A stretch of 59,861 bases of DNA. Origin: Paenibacillus antibioticophila (GTDB taxonomy: Bacteria > Bacillota > Bacilli > Paenibacillales > Paenibacillaceae). The notes under the pieces were generated by a model. It was given only the letters and a program-made list of their open reading frames with translations, was not told the origin of the DNA and did not search any database. Shown piece by piece: positions 44,530 to 53,327 of this stretch. Within the stretch, counting starts at the first letter, position 1; every line of letters begins with the position of its first letter. The stretch spans positions 270,929 through 330,789 of the forward strand of contig NZ_HG005141.1 in the NCBI RefSeq assembly GCF_000455265.1. The letters are read 5' to 3'. Position numbers and translations under genes: made by a program.

Positions 44530-45936
44530 TTATCTTGCAATTTCGCTGATCTCGGTAAATATCGAGTACTGATTCCGGCCTTCCCTTTTCGCCTCATACA
44601 TGGCCTCATCCGCTCTGCGAATCATACTGTCGAGATCACAAGGACCGCCTTCATATGCACAGATGCCAATACTTGGAGTGGCAATAAGAGAGCGTCCCAT
44701 ATAATAGAACGGACGAGACAGGCTTTCGATGATCCGTTCCGCCACTCTTGACGCATCCCGCGCATCACTGCCTACCAGCAACAGTAAGAACTCGTCTCCT
44801 CCCAGGCGGCATACCATATCCGAGTCACGAATGACTACCGTCAGCCTTCCGGCAATTTCTTTAAGAAGCATATCTCCGGCACTATGGCCATAGGCATCAT
44901 TTATCTCTTTGAAATTGTCCAGATCAATGAACAACACGGTGAGCTTCGTTATCCCTTCTTCAATACAACGCTCAAACTGCATATTGAACAGCGTCCGCTT
45001 AGGCAGTGTCGTTAATTCATCATGATAGGCGAGGTACGCAACCCGATCCTCCAATTGTTTGCGTTCGGTAATGTCGATGATGACTCCATCCAGTCGCTCC
45101 AGATGCCCATAATCATTGTGATGAGGTGTACCCCGAACCTGAACCCACCGGTAATAGCCGTCCACTCGCTGAATGCGGCATTCAATCGTGACGCTTCGTT
45201 GATTAATGAGCAGCTCTTTCTGTGCCTGTGCAATCAAATATTGATCCTCTGGAATTACAATTCCCGTCAAAGCGAGATAGCTGGTTCGAAAGTGCTCTAC
45301 CGGATAGCCTGTAATCTGCGATATTCCCTCCGATATAAGAACACTGTCCTCTTTCAGATCAAGCGTCCAGGTAGCGATATCCACACTATCGAGCACATGT
45401 CCAAGCTGCCTTGCATTTTGCTGTGCTCCCCTCCAGATCGACTGCATGAGCTTCGTAAAAAGAACAGCGAAAGTGCATGCAAACAACCCATAAATAATGA
45501 AATAGACCACATCCGTCTTCTCTGTGCCAGGGAACAAGTCATCATGCTTCATTAGAAACAGATAACTGGAGGTAACCATATACAGGATGGCCGACAGAAG
45601 AGTAGCTTTCAAATTCATATAGAGCAGCGTAATCATCGGGAGCATTCCCAGGAAGATCATATTGACGAAAAAGGGATGCTCGATCGTTAGAAACAGGAAA
45701 AAGGTATACAGCGCGGTAATCAACAGGAGCATCGTGGCTTCCGGTGCTATGCGCCGCATAATCAGGAACGTTAAAACAACGCCCAGCAGCAGGCCTACCG
45801 GCGGGTTAAGTACATATGCATTTTTATCGACAATCAAGTTCACTGCGACAGCAATAATATAAAAGCTCCAAACAAGCTTGATCATCAGCATATTTCTGTG
45901 CTGAATTTCTTGCAATTTACTCATTCCCTTAGCCAC
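44530..45936 (-). CDS. PAS-GGDEF diguanylate cyclase with membrane sensor
   Basis: 468 residues. Five or six TM helices (about 18-165) precede a PAS domain (about 180-292, ending DGVIIDITERKQLEDRV) and a GGDEF domain with DELTTLPKR, LFIDLDNFKEINDAYGHSAGD and the intact active site RLGGDEFLL. It should synthesise cyclic-di-GMP from GTP in response to a membrane or small-molecule signal. The start is uncertain: GTG 45936 has only GAGAG upstream, and ATG 45924 (MSKLQ) is the alternative. It lies tail-to-tail with a GGDEF-EAL gene, a maker/breaker neighbourhood. Confidence 0.88.
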   Translation of the reverse strand: MAKGMSKLQEIQHRNMLMIKLVWSFYIIAVAVNLIVDKNAYVLNPPVGLLLGVVLTFLIMRRIAPEATMLLLITALYTFFLFLTIEHPFFVNMIFLGMLPMITLLYMNLKATLLSAILYMVTSSYLFLMKHDDLFPGTEKTDVVYFIIYGLFACTFAVLFTKLMQSIWRGAQQNARQLGHVLDSVDIATWTLDLKEDSVLISEGISQITGYPVEHFRTSYLALTGIVIPEDQYLIAQAQKELLINQRSVTIECRIQRVDGYYRWVQVRGTPHHNDYGHLERLDGVIIDITERKQLEDRVAYLAYHDELTTLPKRTLFNMQFERCIEEGITKLTVLFIDLDNFKEINDAYGHSAGDMLLKEIAGRLTVVIRDSDMVCRLGGDEFLLLLVGSDARDASRVAERIIESLSRPFYYMGRSLIATPSIGICAYEGGPCDLDSMIRRADEAMYEAKREGRNQYSIFTEISEIAR

Positions 45937-46032
45937 ACTCTCTCAAATAAATAGTATAAAAGAACTAAGTGCTTCCTTCTATATTACACCTTTGGGAATT
46001 ATAAGGGTAGTTTTTTTATATGTCTGCACAGC

Positions 46033-46062
46033 AAAAATCGGATACACCCCCGTGTATCCGAT
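46033..46062 (-). terminator. Terminator after the broken secreted-protein gene
   Basis: ATCGGATACAC (46037-46047) pairs perfectly with GTGTATCCGAT (46052-46062). On the minus strand it is followed by TTTTTGC. Confidence 0.85.
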
Positions 46063-46166
46063 CGCTAATCCGGTCCCTTATTACACAATTCGACAAAGAT
46101 GCTTCTCAATGGGCCAAATGTCACAAACGGCGTATCCTTCAAAGGATTGAGATGCTGCTCTGAGCT

Positions 46167-46699
46167 TTAAGGTATATACTGCTGAACAATCTTGGTAACC
46201 CGCCCATCCTCGATCGTCAAATGATACGGAAAATCGCGGACATCCACGATATCGGTATGGTGAAGCAAGGTGTCCAGCTTCGACAACGAAATGCGCTCAT
46301 TCCACTGAATGCCGACATCGGCAAAATCTCCGGTCCGGTCATATACCTGCATAATCACTACAGCATCCTCCGCCACGGCCAGAGGCAGCAGGAGCTCGCT
46401 CTCATTAACAATAAAGTAACCGTCCGGCGGCCCGTCGATTCCTGCATCAGGCTCGTATTTGGCGAATTCAGCCTTCGCCTCTTCCCCTGTATACCATTGA
46501 ACCGGGTCTACGACGATCTCGCCGCTGCCATCCCCCGTCAGATTCAGCTGGTCTATATATACGGTAAGTTCTTGTCCATCCCGAATGGCCGGGCGGGCTG
46601 TGCTGTCTTTACGATCTGCAGCGCCCGAACTCGACGTACCAACGAAGACATCACGACAACAAGGAACAGAGCGAGCACGACACTTAACCTTCTTTTCAT
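46167..46699 (-). pseudogene. Secreted protein of unknown function, frameshifted near its signal peptide
   Basis: From ATG 46699 the frame encodes a clear signal peptide, MKRRLSVVLALFLVVVMSSL, and then runs to a stop after about 50 codons. The body of a normal-looking extracytoplasmic protein is in another frame, open from about 46660 to 46167 (GTSSSGAADRKDSTARPAIR, later QELTVYIDQLNLTGDG and ending EDGRVTKIVQQYIP). A one-base insertion or two-base deletion near 46640-46665 would join them into a protein of about 175 residues. The body resembles small Bacillota lipoproteins ending in a VT-K-I-x-x-Q-Y-I/V-P strand, but no named family is claimed. It has its own terminator. Confidence 0.6.
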
Positions 46700-46924
46700 C
46701 TTAACCCCGCCTTTCCAGTCTCCGGCAATTTCAAATCACCATGACATGATAAGAATAAATAACCATTTTCCGGAATTTCAAACACCGGAGATTATATATT
46801 ACACTCATTATATAATGCGAAAACCGGAAATAGGTCACAGCGAGGTTAAGACCTGGTAACAATAAATTCTTTATTACTACCAATAGATTCTTTATTACTA
46901 CCGGGATCTACGGTGCTTAGCGGC
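46700..46924. other. Intergenic stretch upstream of the broken gene
   Basis: AT-rich, with TATAAT-like words (near 46812). A short direct repeat, ATTCTTTATTACTACC, occurs twice 21 bp apart (about 46866-46902). No gene and no clear terminator for the purine permease is seen. Confidence 0.4.
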
Positions 46925-48223
46925 TTAGTGAGCCGGAAAAAACACAAGCTGAATCACAAAAATAAGACCGAAAATATAGAGCAGCGGATGCACCTCGCGG
47001 CCCTTGCCGCTGACAAGCTTCATCACAGGATAAGTAATGAAGCCGACCGCGATCCCCGTTGCGATGCTGGCAGTGAGCGGCATCATCAGCATGATTGCGA
47101 ATGCAGGGAAAGCCTCGTCAAAGGTTTTCCATTGGATTCTTGCCAGGCCCTCCATCATGAAGCAGCCTACAATAATGAGCGCAGGCGCGGTTATGGCGGA
47201 AAGCGAGGAAATGGCACCGACGAGCGGCGAGACGAAGATAGACAGGGCAAACAAGCAGCCTACGACCAGAGAGGTAAGCCCGGTACGCCCGCCTGCAGCC
47301 ACGCCTGTCGTTGATTCGATATAAGCGGTGGTAGGACTCGTGCCGAACATGGAGCCGATCGTCGTTGCGGTCGCATCCGCCAACAGAGCCGACTTTGCAC
47401 GCGGCAGCTCGCCATTCTTCATCGCACCGGTTTGTTCGGCAACGCCGATCAATGTCCCGGTGGTATCAAACAGAGTTACGAGCAAGAAGGCGAATACGGT
47501 GGTGTAGAGCCCTTGCGAAAATACACCCGGCAAATCCATATCAAAAAAGACAGGGACCGGCGGGGCAGCGAAGAAGCCGTCAAAATGCAGCTGTCCCGTG
47601 AAATATCCGATCAGTGCAGTGATTGCCATCCCGATGAACAAAGCTCCCGGAATCCGGCGAGCCATTAAAATCAAAGTGATGAACAGACCCAGAATCGTCA
47701 GCAATGTGACTGAACGATGCAGGTCGCCGAAGGTAACCAGATTTTCGGGGTTCGCTACGACAATACCTGACATTTTTAAGCCCAGGAAAGCAATAAACAA
47801 ACCGATCCCGCCGGTAATTCCATATTTAAGACTGTCCGGGATCGCCCGGATCAGCGCTTCGCGCAGAGAGGTCAGACTGAGCAGCAGGAACAGCAGTCCC
47901 GCCAGAAAGACTGTTCCCAGGACAACCTGATAGGATAAGCCGGTCGTCGCTACGACGCTTGTAAAATAAGCATTCAATCCCATCCCCGGAGCAATCGCAA
48001 TCGGGTGGTTCGCGAACAGCGCCATAAACAGAGTGCCTATGACAGCGGAAATCACCGTGGCCATAAACACTTGATCGAACGGAATGCCTGCGGCCGATAG
48101 GACAGCCGGATTCACGACAAGAATATAGGCCATCGCCAAAAAGGTGGTGAGCCCGGCCAGCAGCTCCGTTTTCACGCTGGTCCCATGCTGCTCCAATTTA
48201 AAAAACTTTTTCATCGAATTCAT
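46925..48223 (-). CDS. NCS2 family purine permease (PbuG/PbuO type)
   Basis: 432 residues, about 12 to 14 TM helices. The AzgA-like branch of NCS2 is indicated by LLAGLTTFLAMAYILVVNPAVLS, HPIAIAPGMGLNAYFTSVV, TTVFAFLLVTLFDTTGTLIGVAEQTG (interval) and TSPTTAYIESTTGVAAGGRTG (interval). These carry hypoxanthine, guanine or adenine with protons. ATG 48223 (MNSMKKFFK) is taken with GGGAG about 11 nt upstream. No purine riboswitch could be found in the short leader, unlike Bacillus pbuG. It is divergent from the XRE regulator gene. Confidence 0.9.
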   Translation of the reverse strand: MNSMKKFFKLEQHGTSVKTELLAGLTTFLAMAYILVVNPAVLSAAGIPFDQVFMATVISAVIGTLFMALFANHPIAIAPGMGLNAYFTSVVATTGLSYQVVLGTVFLAGLLFLLLSLTSLREALIRAIPDSLKYGITGGIGLFIAFLGLKMSGIVVANPENLVTFGDLHRSVTLLTILGLFITLILMARRIPGALFIGMAITALIGYFTGQLHFDGFFAAPPVPVFFDMDLPGVFSQGLYTTVFAFLLVTLFDTTGTLIGVAEQTGAMKNGELPRAKSALLADATATTIGSMFGTSPTTAYIESTTGVAAGGRTGLTSLVVGCLFALSIFVSPLVGAISSLSAITAPALIIVGCFMMEGLARIQWKTFDEAFPAFAIMLMMPLTASIATGIAVGFITYPVMKLVSGKGREVHPLLYIFGLIFVIQLVFFPAH

Positions 48224-48331
48224 CGAACATAAATCTCCCTTCCTCATGTCACAAAAAAGATGCCGAACTATTGTATTGTCCGCCTATCCTTCAGCTTCGT
48301 CAAGGAAGGATGTAAACAAACGGGAACAAGC

Positions 48332-48407
48332 ATGGAAAGTTAGCTTTACATTTGAAATGATAAGCTATATACTCCTATCATGGAAAGTATGCTTTCCATG
48401 ATAGGAG
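48332..48407 (+). promoter_or_regulatory. Autoregulated promoter with two operators and an RBS-masking hairpin
   Basis: Promoter TTTACA (48345-48350), 17 bp, TATACT (48368-48373). Operator 1, ATGGAAAGTTAGCTTTACAT (48332-48351), covers the -35. Operator 2, ATGGAAAGTATGCTTTCCAT (48380-48399), lies at the transcription start. Operator 2 is the centre of a 16-bp perfect inverted repeat (48372-48387 with 48392-48407) whose right arm includes most of the AGGAGG of the regulator gene. Confidence 0.75.
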
Positions 48408-48416
48408 GGCAACTAC

Positions 48417-48623
48417 ATGAACAATCGTTTGGAAGAAATCCGCAAGCAACGTGGAATTAAGCAAGAAGAACTAGCCAACGCTCTTGAAGTATCAAGACAA
48501 ACTATAGGCTCGCTGGAAAACGGACGTTATAATCCATCCATTCTTTTAGCGCTCAGGATTGCTCGTTTCTTTGGCATGAGTATCGAAGACATTTTTATTT
48601 ATGAGGAGGAAGAAGAGGTATGA
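48417..48623 (+). CDS. XRE family regulator (short HTH)
   Basis: 68 residues, essentially one HTH domain (LEEIRKQRGIKQEELANALE VSRQTIGSLENGRYNPS, residues about 5-41), with a conserved acidic tail IEDIFIYEEEEEV. Small Cro/C1 proteins of this type form pairs with a membrane protein gene, as here: the next gene overlaps by ATGA. ATG 48417 follows AGGAGGG. Two copies of an ATGGAAAGNNNNCTTTNCAT operator flank the promoter, so it very probably represses itself and its partner. The trigger is unknown. Confidence 0.88.
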   Translation: MNNRLEEIRKQRGIKQEELANALEVSRQTIGSLENGRYNPSILLALRIARFFGMSIEDIFIYEEEEEV

Positions 48624-49051
48624 GCAAAACGATACTGCCTTATTTTCTTACCATCGGAGGCTTCGGACTGCTGATCTGCGGTCTATATTTCATCCAGGCA
48701 TTTGAAGCTTCACAGGGGATGCTGCAAGCATTGCCTTATATCTGTATTGGGATTGGCTGTGGCATTTTTGGTCACGGTGCCGGAGAACTAATCAGCCGCT
48801 TGGCGATGAAGAATAATCCTGCCGCGGCAAAGCAACTGGAGATCGAACAAAAAGATGAGCGGAATTTGATGATTGCTAATCGGGCAAAGGCGAAGGCCTA
48901 TGACATGATGATTACTCTGTTTGGAGCTCTATTGTTGGCACTCGCCTTGATGGGTATAGATTTAAGCGTAGTATTGCTGTTAGTGTTCATCTATCTGTTT
49001 ATTGTTGGATACAGCGCATATTACCGTTTGAAGTACAGTAAAGAGATGTAA
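48620..49051 (+). CDS. Four-TM membrane protein paired with XRE regulator (DUF2178-like)
   Basis: 143 residues: two N-terminal TM helices (about 6-24 and 36-58), a cytoplasmic stretch QKDERNLMIANRAKAKAYDMM, and two further helices. The central DERNLMIANRAKAKAY block is typical of small membrane proteins encoded with short XRE regulators in Bacillota. The start overlaps the regulator stop by four bases. The function is unknown; by analogy it could sense or counteract a membrane-active agent. No terminator is evident just downstream (49052-49182 has no recognisable signal). Confidence 0.7.
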   Translation: MSKTILPYFLTIGGFGLLICGLYFIQAFEASQGMLQALPYICIGIGCGIFGHGAGELISRLAMKNNPAAAKQLEIEQKDERNLMIANRAKAKAYDMMITLFGALLLALALMGIDLSVVLLLVFIYLFIVGYSAYYRLKYSKEM

Positions 49052-49182
49052 CACCATATCAACTGTAATTAGCGATTTAATAAGGAAGGGTTCTTTCTTT
49101 GAAAATAGATTCGAGTGCCTGATGGTGAATTTAGTGAAGGTATTTCCATTACATTCTCCATCTGGCGTAAAAACTGAGTCCT

Positions 49183-49311
49183 AGTGAAAAAATTGACCTT
49201 AAAACTCCAGAAACTAGCCAAATCCACGTTTTAGCCAACTTTAAGCGAAAAAAATTTCACTATCTCTGCATTCCCACCAATTTTGCGGAATTTAGAGTAA
49301 CCTTCTTCACT
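49183..49311. repeat. Family B element, copy 3
   Basis: AGTGAAAAAATTGACCTTA (49183-49201) and the more diverged right end GAGTAACCTTCTTCACT. The total is 129 bp, with the same interior words (CTCCAG-AACTAGCCAAA, GCGAAAAAAATTTCACTAT). It lies between the XRE/membrane pair and the alpha-galactosidase gene. An imperfect hairpin (CCGTCAT/ATGACGG, about 49388-49405) follows. Confidence 0.8.
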
Positions 49312-49439
49312 ATAGCTTGCGGATAGGGCGGGAGTCCTCCTTTTCCTTTTGAGACAGCTCCCACCAAATGAAGAAGGGCTCCTCCGTCATCTATATGACG
49401 GCCGGAACCCCTAGAAGCTTACTCATTATCCTTTAATCT

Positions 49440-51557
49440 TTATAAGATTTTGATTTCATACAAGCGGGCTGTCCTTGCTGCTGGCAGAGTGACCTCAAGC
49501 TTGCCTGATTCAGAATTCCATATATGCTCACCTGGAAAGTTCAGTGGATAAGCACACTGGAGATCCACCTGCTTCCCACGGAGATCCGGCAGGTCCAGCA
49601 CGCGCCCCGCAGGTTGATCTCCCTTGCCGTCCGCATCACGGGCTCGCCAGACCGCAATAAACTGCCGCCCATCTGCGCGAAGCCCCATGGCGATCCATTC
49701 ATCCTGCTGGGTAGGCAGCCCCCATGGCCAGAACGGAAGGGCTTCGGGTATCTCCGACCGGATGGTCTTGTAGTAATCGAGTCCTTCTTTCACGAGTTCC
49801 TTGCGTCTAGGACTCAATTCCGCGAGGTGGCCGCTCTGATGCACACGCAGCAGCAGGGCATTAACCATATTGAAGATGACTTCTTCATCGTCTCCTTCCT
49901 GAAGCGGATAAGACCATACCGCCGCTTGCTCGGGTGTCAATGCAGATGGGGCCGCGGCCGCAATCGCCGCGTAATTCACATAGTTCTCCTGATCACTGGT
50001 GGATTGAATGCTATATCGGCTAAGCATGGCGTAATCCATCCGCATCCCGCCGCTGGAGCAATTCTCGATCACCAGAGCCGGGTACTTGGCAAAGATGCCA
50101 TCCAGCCAAGCCAGGTAAGCCCGGTTATGACGAAGCAGCCCGTCTCCGAAGCTGTCCGATTCCCGTTCTGTACCGATGCCGGCATTGATATTGTAGTCCA
50201 TCTTGATATAGCCGACACCGTAATCCTCCACCAGCCGGCGAATGACTTCCGTGGCATACGCGGCAACCTTCGGATTGCTATAGTCCAGCTGGTAACGGCT
50301 GCGGTCCATCACCCGCTTGCCATGCCGCATGAAGAACCAGCTGTCATCGGTATCCTTCAGCTTCGGACTATGGATTCCCATGACCTCCAGCTCCAGCCAG
50401 AGACCGGGAACCATTCCCTTGCCGCGGATGTAGTCGAGCACGTACTTGATGCCTTCCGGGAAGCGCTGCTCCGATGGAAGCCATTCTCCAACACCGCTCC
50501 ACCATTCACCCGGCGCATACCAACCGGCGTCAATGCAGAAGTATTCGCAGCCTACCTCAGAAGCCGCGTCTATTAAAGGCAGCAGCTTGGCCGTCGTCGG
50601 GCTTCCCCACAGGCAATTCATATAATCATTAAAAATAATTTGCAGCTTGCGATTATCCTCATTCGGCCGGCGAATGGCGCGGCGATAGCGGGTCAATTCC
50701 CCAATCGCCTGTTCAAAGCCTCCATTCGCGGCCCCTACCGCGACCGGAATGCTGGAGAAGCTCTCGCCTGGCTTAAGCTGCTTCCACCATTGATTATCGT
50801 GCTCGGTCGGTCCGCTGATCAGCAGGGTGACATAATCGAATTGGTCGAACATCTCCCAATGCCAGGAGCCATTGTGCTCAATCTGCCATACCAGCGTGCT
50901 CTCGGCTTCTTGATTTTCCAGCACGGCCATCGGAATATGCTCGGCAGCTGACCAAGAGCCTGTATTGCTGAAAGCAATCCGCTTGGAGGATCGATCCGTT
51001 ACATGGGACAGCCCCAGCTCAGGCAGACTGTAAGTCCGCCATTGCAGCTCGCTCTGCCAGCCGGTATGCGGGATATAGAGCCTTAGTTTCTCATCACGGG
51101 AGAGCACGCCCTCTTTATCAATGCCTGTGAGTGCAAAAGAAGACACGTACTCTACCCCGACCGGCTCCTTGCCTTCATGAACCAGATCTACCCAAGAGCG
51201 AAGCATGCCGATGCCATCCAAAAACTGAAAATGCTGAATTGCCTTTAATCCGGTTTCATTATCTTCTAAGGCGATCGAAAGCTTACGTCCCATGCTGTTT
51301 CGCGTATCCTCATGACTTGCGTATTTCATCCGCAATCCGGGATAAGAAGCCCGATGGGTACGCCCATGGTATTCATCCCGGTCTTCGCCGGTTAATTGCA
51401 GCTCCATCAGCCGAAAGCCGGGTCTCTGCTTCTCCTCGATAAAGGAGGCCTGGTAAGGCGTCGAACCGAAATGAAGCAGCCGCACATCCAGTTGATCTGT
51501 AATTTCAATAACAAGATGAAGTCCGTTTTCTACAATGACCAGGTTTTGTACCATCAT
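49440..51557 (-). CDS. Alpha-galactosidase, glycoside hydrolase family 36
   Basis: 705 residues, the usual GH36 length: an N-terminal beta-sandwich (about 1-290), a TIM barrel (about 300-600) and a C-terminal beta domain. The nucleophile Asp is in YIKMDYNI (residue about 454), preceded by the GLWLELEVMG segment. The acid/base Asp is in STSDQEN (about 522), after ENCSSGGMRMD. The enzyme cleaves terminal alpha-galactose from raffinose, stachyose or melibiose. It has no signal peptide, so it acts in the cytoplasm after uptake. It follows the binding-lipoprotein gene of the sugar ABC transporter, with a terminator between them (51571-51623) that may lower its expression. ATG 51557 or the next ATG (51554) is the start. 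Confidence 0.92.
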   Translation of the reverse strand: MMVQNLVIVENGLHLVIEITDQLDVRLLHFGSTPYQASFIEEKQRPGFRLMELQLTGEDRDEYHGRTHRASYPGLRMKYASHEDTRNSMGRKLSIALEDNETGLKAIQHFQFLDGIGMLRSWVDLVHEGKEPVGVEYVSSFALTGIDKEGVLSRDEKLRLYIPHTGWQSELQWRTYSLPELGLSHVTDRSSKRIAFSNTGSWSAAEHIPMAVLENQEAESTLVWQIEHNGSWHWEMFDQFDYVTLLISGPTEHDNQWWKQLKPGESFSSIPVAVGAANGGFEQAIGELTRYRRAIRRPNEDNRKLQIIFNDYMNCLWGSPTTAKLLPLIDAASEVGCEYFCIDAGWYAPGEWWSGVGEWLPSEQRFPEGIKYVLDYIRGKGMVPGLWLELEVMGIHSPKLKDTDDSWFFMRHGKRVMDRSRYQLDYSNPKVAAYATEVIRRLVEDYGVGYIKMDYNINAGIGTERESDSFGDGLLRHNRAYLAWLDGIFAKYPALVIENCSSGGMRMDYAMLSRYSIQSTSDQENYVNYAAIAAAAPSALTPEQAAVWSYPLQEGDDEEVIFNMVNALLLRVHQSGHLAELSPRRKELVKEGLDYYKTIRSEIPEALPFWPWGLPTQQDEWIAMGLRADGRQFIAVWRARDADGKGDQPAGRVLDLPDLRGKQVDLQCAYPLNFPGEHIWNSESGKLEVTLPAARTARLYEIKIL

Positions 51558-51570
51558 AACACCCGCCTAT

Positions 51571-51623
51571 AAAAAAATAGTTCAATTCGCCGCAGCACCC
51601 CTCCGAGCACTGCGGCGAATTGA
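51571..51623 (-). terminator. Terminator between the binding-protein gene and alpha-galactosidase
   Basis: TCAATTCGCCGCAG (51582-51595) pairs perfectly with CTGCGGCGAATTGA (51610-51623). On the minus strand a T-run (TTTTTTT) follows. It could act as an intra-operon attenuator making more binding protein than enzyme. Confidence 0.85.
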
Positions 51624-51641
51624 CGCTACAGATCCGCTGTA

Positions 51642-52958
51642 TTATTGAGCCGAGCCCAACTGCACCCAAGCCTGTTCGATTTCGGGAATGACCTGATCCT
51701 TCGTCTTGTTGCCGCCAATATAGGATTGCATCAATTCACCGAATTTCTGGTGGAAGGTATCCAGCGAGTAGTTCACCGACAGGTCGCCCGACGGTTCCGT
51801 CTTCAGAATTTCTTCCATTTGCTTCGGCATATCCAGATCGGGAAGCGGTGCATCCTTGATCGGAGGAATGACCTTCGCTACCTCGGAGAACCAGCTCTTG
51901 CCGTAGTCCGAAGTGTACAACCAGTTGAAGAATTCAATCGTTTCATTTACAACCTTGGAATCTTTGTTAATCCGCAGCGCTTGGTCGGCACCTGTAATAA
52001 TGAAGGACTCTGCCGCATCATCACTTACTGGATAGCCTCCAATCCCAAGCTCAAAATCCGGTGTGATTTTCTTGATGGCCTCCTCATCCCATGCGCCTTT
52101 ACCCGTCATAATCGCTGCTTTGCCTAATGCGAAGTCACTTACTTGGGCATTACTATCGCGTTCCAGCGGCTTGTCTGTGCCATGAGCAACCGTCGTATCG
52201 ATAAAGGAGAAGAAATTGTCATACAGAACCGGGTAGTCCTTGATTTTCGCTTCGCCGCTGATGAACTTGTTCACCAGGTCTTTAGGCTCCATGCCTGCAT
52301 CCTTCGCCGCTGCATCTACATAGTGTTGGAAGATGTGCTTCCATACCCACCATTCCTTGTAGGCATTCGCGAATGGCGTGATTCCCTTGGCTTCCAGCTT
52401 GGTAATCGCTTCATCCAGCTCGGCCGTTGTCTTCGGGAAGGCTTCGATCCCTGCATCCGCAAACAGCTTCTTGTTGTAAATAAGGGTGAACAGGTTCCCC
52501 TTAATTGGAAGGCCCAGCACCTTGCCGTCCGAAGAAGTCATATTCGATCTGACCGCATCCGTCATCGCTGAGGCAAGCGGTTCATTTGTCAAATCCGCAC
52601 TATAATCGGCAAAGGTATCAATATCTCCGCCTGCCGTCGTCTGGAATACATCCGGCGTGCTTCCCGCAGCGATCTTCGACTTCAGTACCGTGTTGTAGTC
52701 GGCCTGCATAATCTCAAGATTGATCGTCACGTTAGGCTTGACCTTTTTATATTCCGATATATACGTGTTAAACGCATCTGTGTATTCTGGAGAAGCTGTG
52801 AACATATAAATGGTGACCGGCTTGCTGTCGTTCCCAGTTGCGGCCCCTTCCGAATTGGTACCTCCATTGCTTGCGGCATTATTGCCGCCGCACCCGGACA
52901 GCAGCCCCATAACCAACGCTAAACTGAAGAAGCCTGCCCATACTCTTTTTTTCTTCAT
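51642..52958 (-). CDS. Sugar ABC transporter substrate-binding lipoprotein
   Basis: 438 residues. The lipoprotein signal ends in LLSGCGG with the lipidated Cys at residue 23, followed by an Asn/Gly/Ser linker. The family 1 extracellular-binding-protein fold is seen in VTIYMFTASPEYTDAFNTYI, GSTPDVFQTTAGG and FALGKAAIMTGKGAW. It delivers oligosaccharides to the two permeases encoded at 56992-58709. No ATPase is in the window, so a shared MsmX-type ATPase is expected. ATG 52958 is the start. It lies next to an alpha-galactosidase gene, so alpha-galactosides are the likely ligand. Confidence 0.9.
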   Translation of the reverse strand: MKKKRVWAGFFSLALVMGLLSGCGGNNAASNGGTNSEGAATGNDSKPVTIYMFTASPEYTDAFNTYISEYKKVKPNVTINLEIMQADYNTVLKSKIAAGSTPDVFQTTAGGDIDTFADYSADLTNEPLASAMTDAVRSNMTSSDGKVLGLPIKGNLFTLIYNKKLFADAGIEAFPKTTAELDEAITKLEAKGITPFANAYKEWWVWKHIFQHYVDAAAKDAGMEPKDLVNKFISGEAKIKDYPVLYDNFFSFIDTTVAHGTDKPLERDSNAQVSDFALGKAAIMTGKGAWDEEAIKKITPDFELGIGGYPVSDDAAESFIITGADQALRINKDSKVVNETIEFFNWLYTSDYGKSWFSEVAKVIPPIKDAPLPDLDMPKQMEEILKTEPSGDLSVNYSLDTFHQKFGELMQSYIGGNKTKDQVIPEIEQAWVQLGSAQ

Positions 52959-53009
52959 CCCTTAGTACCCCCACTTTCATTGTTAGTGTTGGAATTGCAT
53001 TTAATGCAA

Positions 53010-53214
53010 GTTCAAAAAACAGCTTTTCAGCACCGAGAAGGTTGCGAGAACCTGAAGAAGGAGGAACGGAGTGTAGGCAGAACCTACATGAGCGAAATGC
53101 TTCCAAAGGAAGCATACCTCGTAAGCATCCGCTCGGACTTCGAGGGTGAACGCAAGATTCGATGTCGAATCAACCACTTGAAATACTTCGTGATCAAAAG
53201 CTGGCTTTTTGAAC
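53010..53214. repeat. Family C element, full copy (205 bp)
   Basis: GTTCAAAAAACAGCTTTT (53010-53027) and AAAAGCTGGCTTTTTGAAC (53196-53214) are inverted ends with one indel. The interior has several hairpins (GGCAGAACC-type). An 81-codon open frame crosses it, but the frame spans both ends of the repeat and has no ribosome binding site. It lies in the long leader or promoter region of the binding-protein gene. Confidence 0.75.
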
Positions 53215-53223
53215 AACCTCTTT

Positions 53224-53312
53224 AACAGTTGACCTGTTATACTTCTCATTGTAGTGAGAAGGCCTCCGGATAAAAATGTAGATAAGTGGCGAATTAAGGG
53301 TAAAAAAGTGAA
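53224..53312. promoter_or_regulatory. Regulatory region of the binding-protein gene
   Basis: TTAAGGGTAAAAAAGTGAA (53294-53312) is nearly identical (18/19) to the minus-strand sequence at 56856-56874. Nearer the gene are two small palindromes, CTTCTCA/TGAGAAG (53242-53261) and AACAG/CTGTT (53224-53238). A weak TATAAC lies on the minus strand (53236-53241). A response-regulator site is the main inference. Confidence 0.45.
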
Positions 53313-53327
53313 ATCGCTTTCTTGCCT

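Noticed and set aside
48224..48331. Purine riboswitch ahead of the NCS2 permease
   Set aside because: The leader is too short and lacks the conserved aptamer core.
52980..53225. 81-residue protein over the family C repeat
   Set aside because: The frame covers the inverted ends of the repeat and lacks a ribosome binding site; it is likely an artefact common to copies of this repeat.
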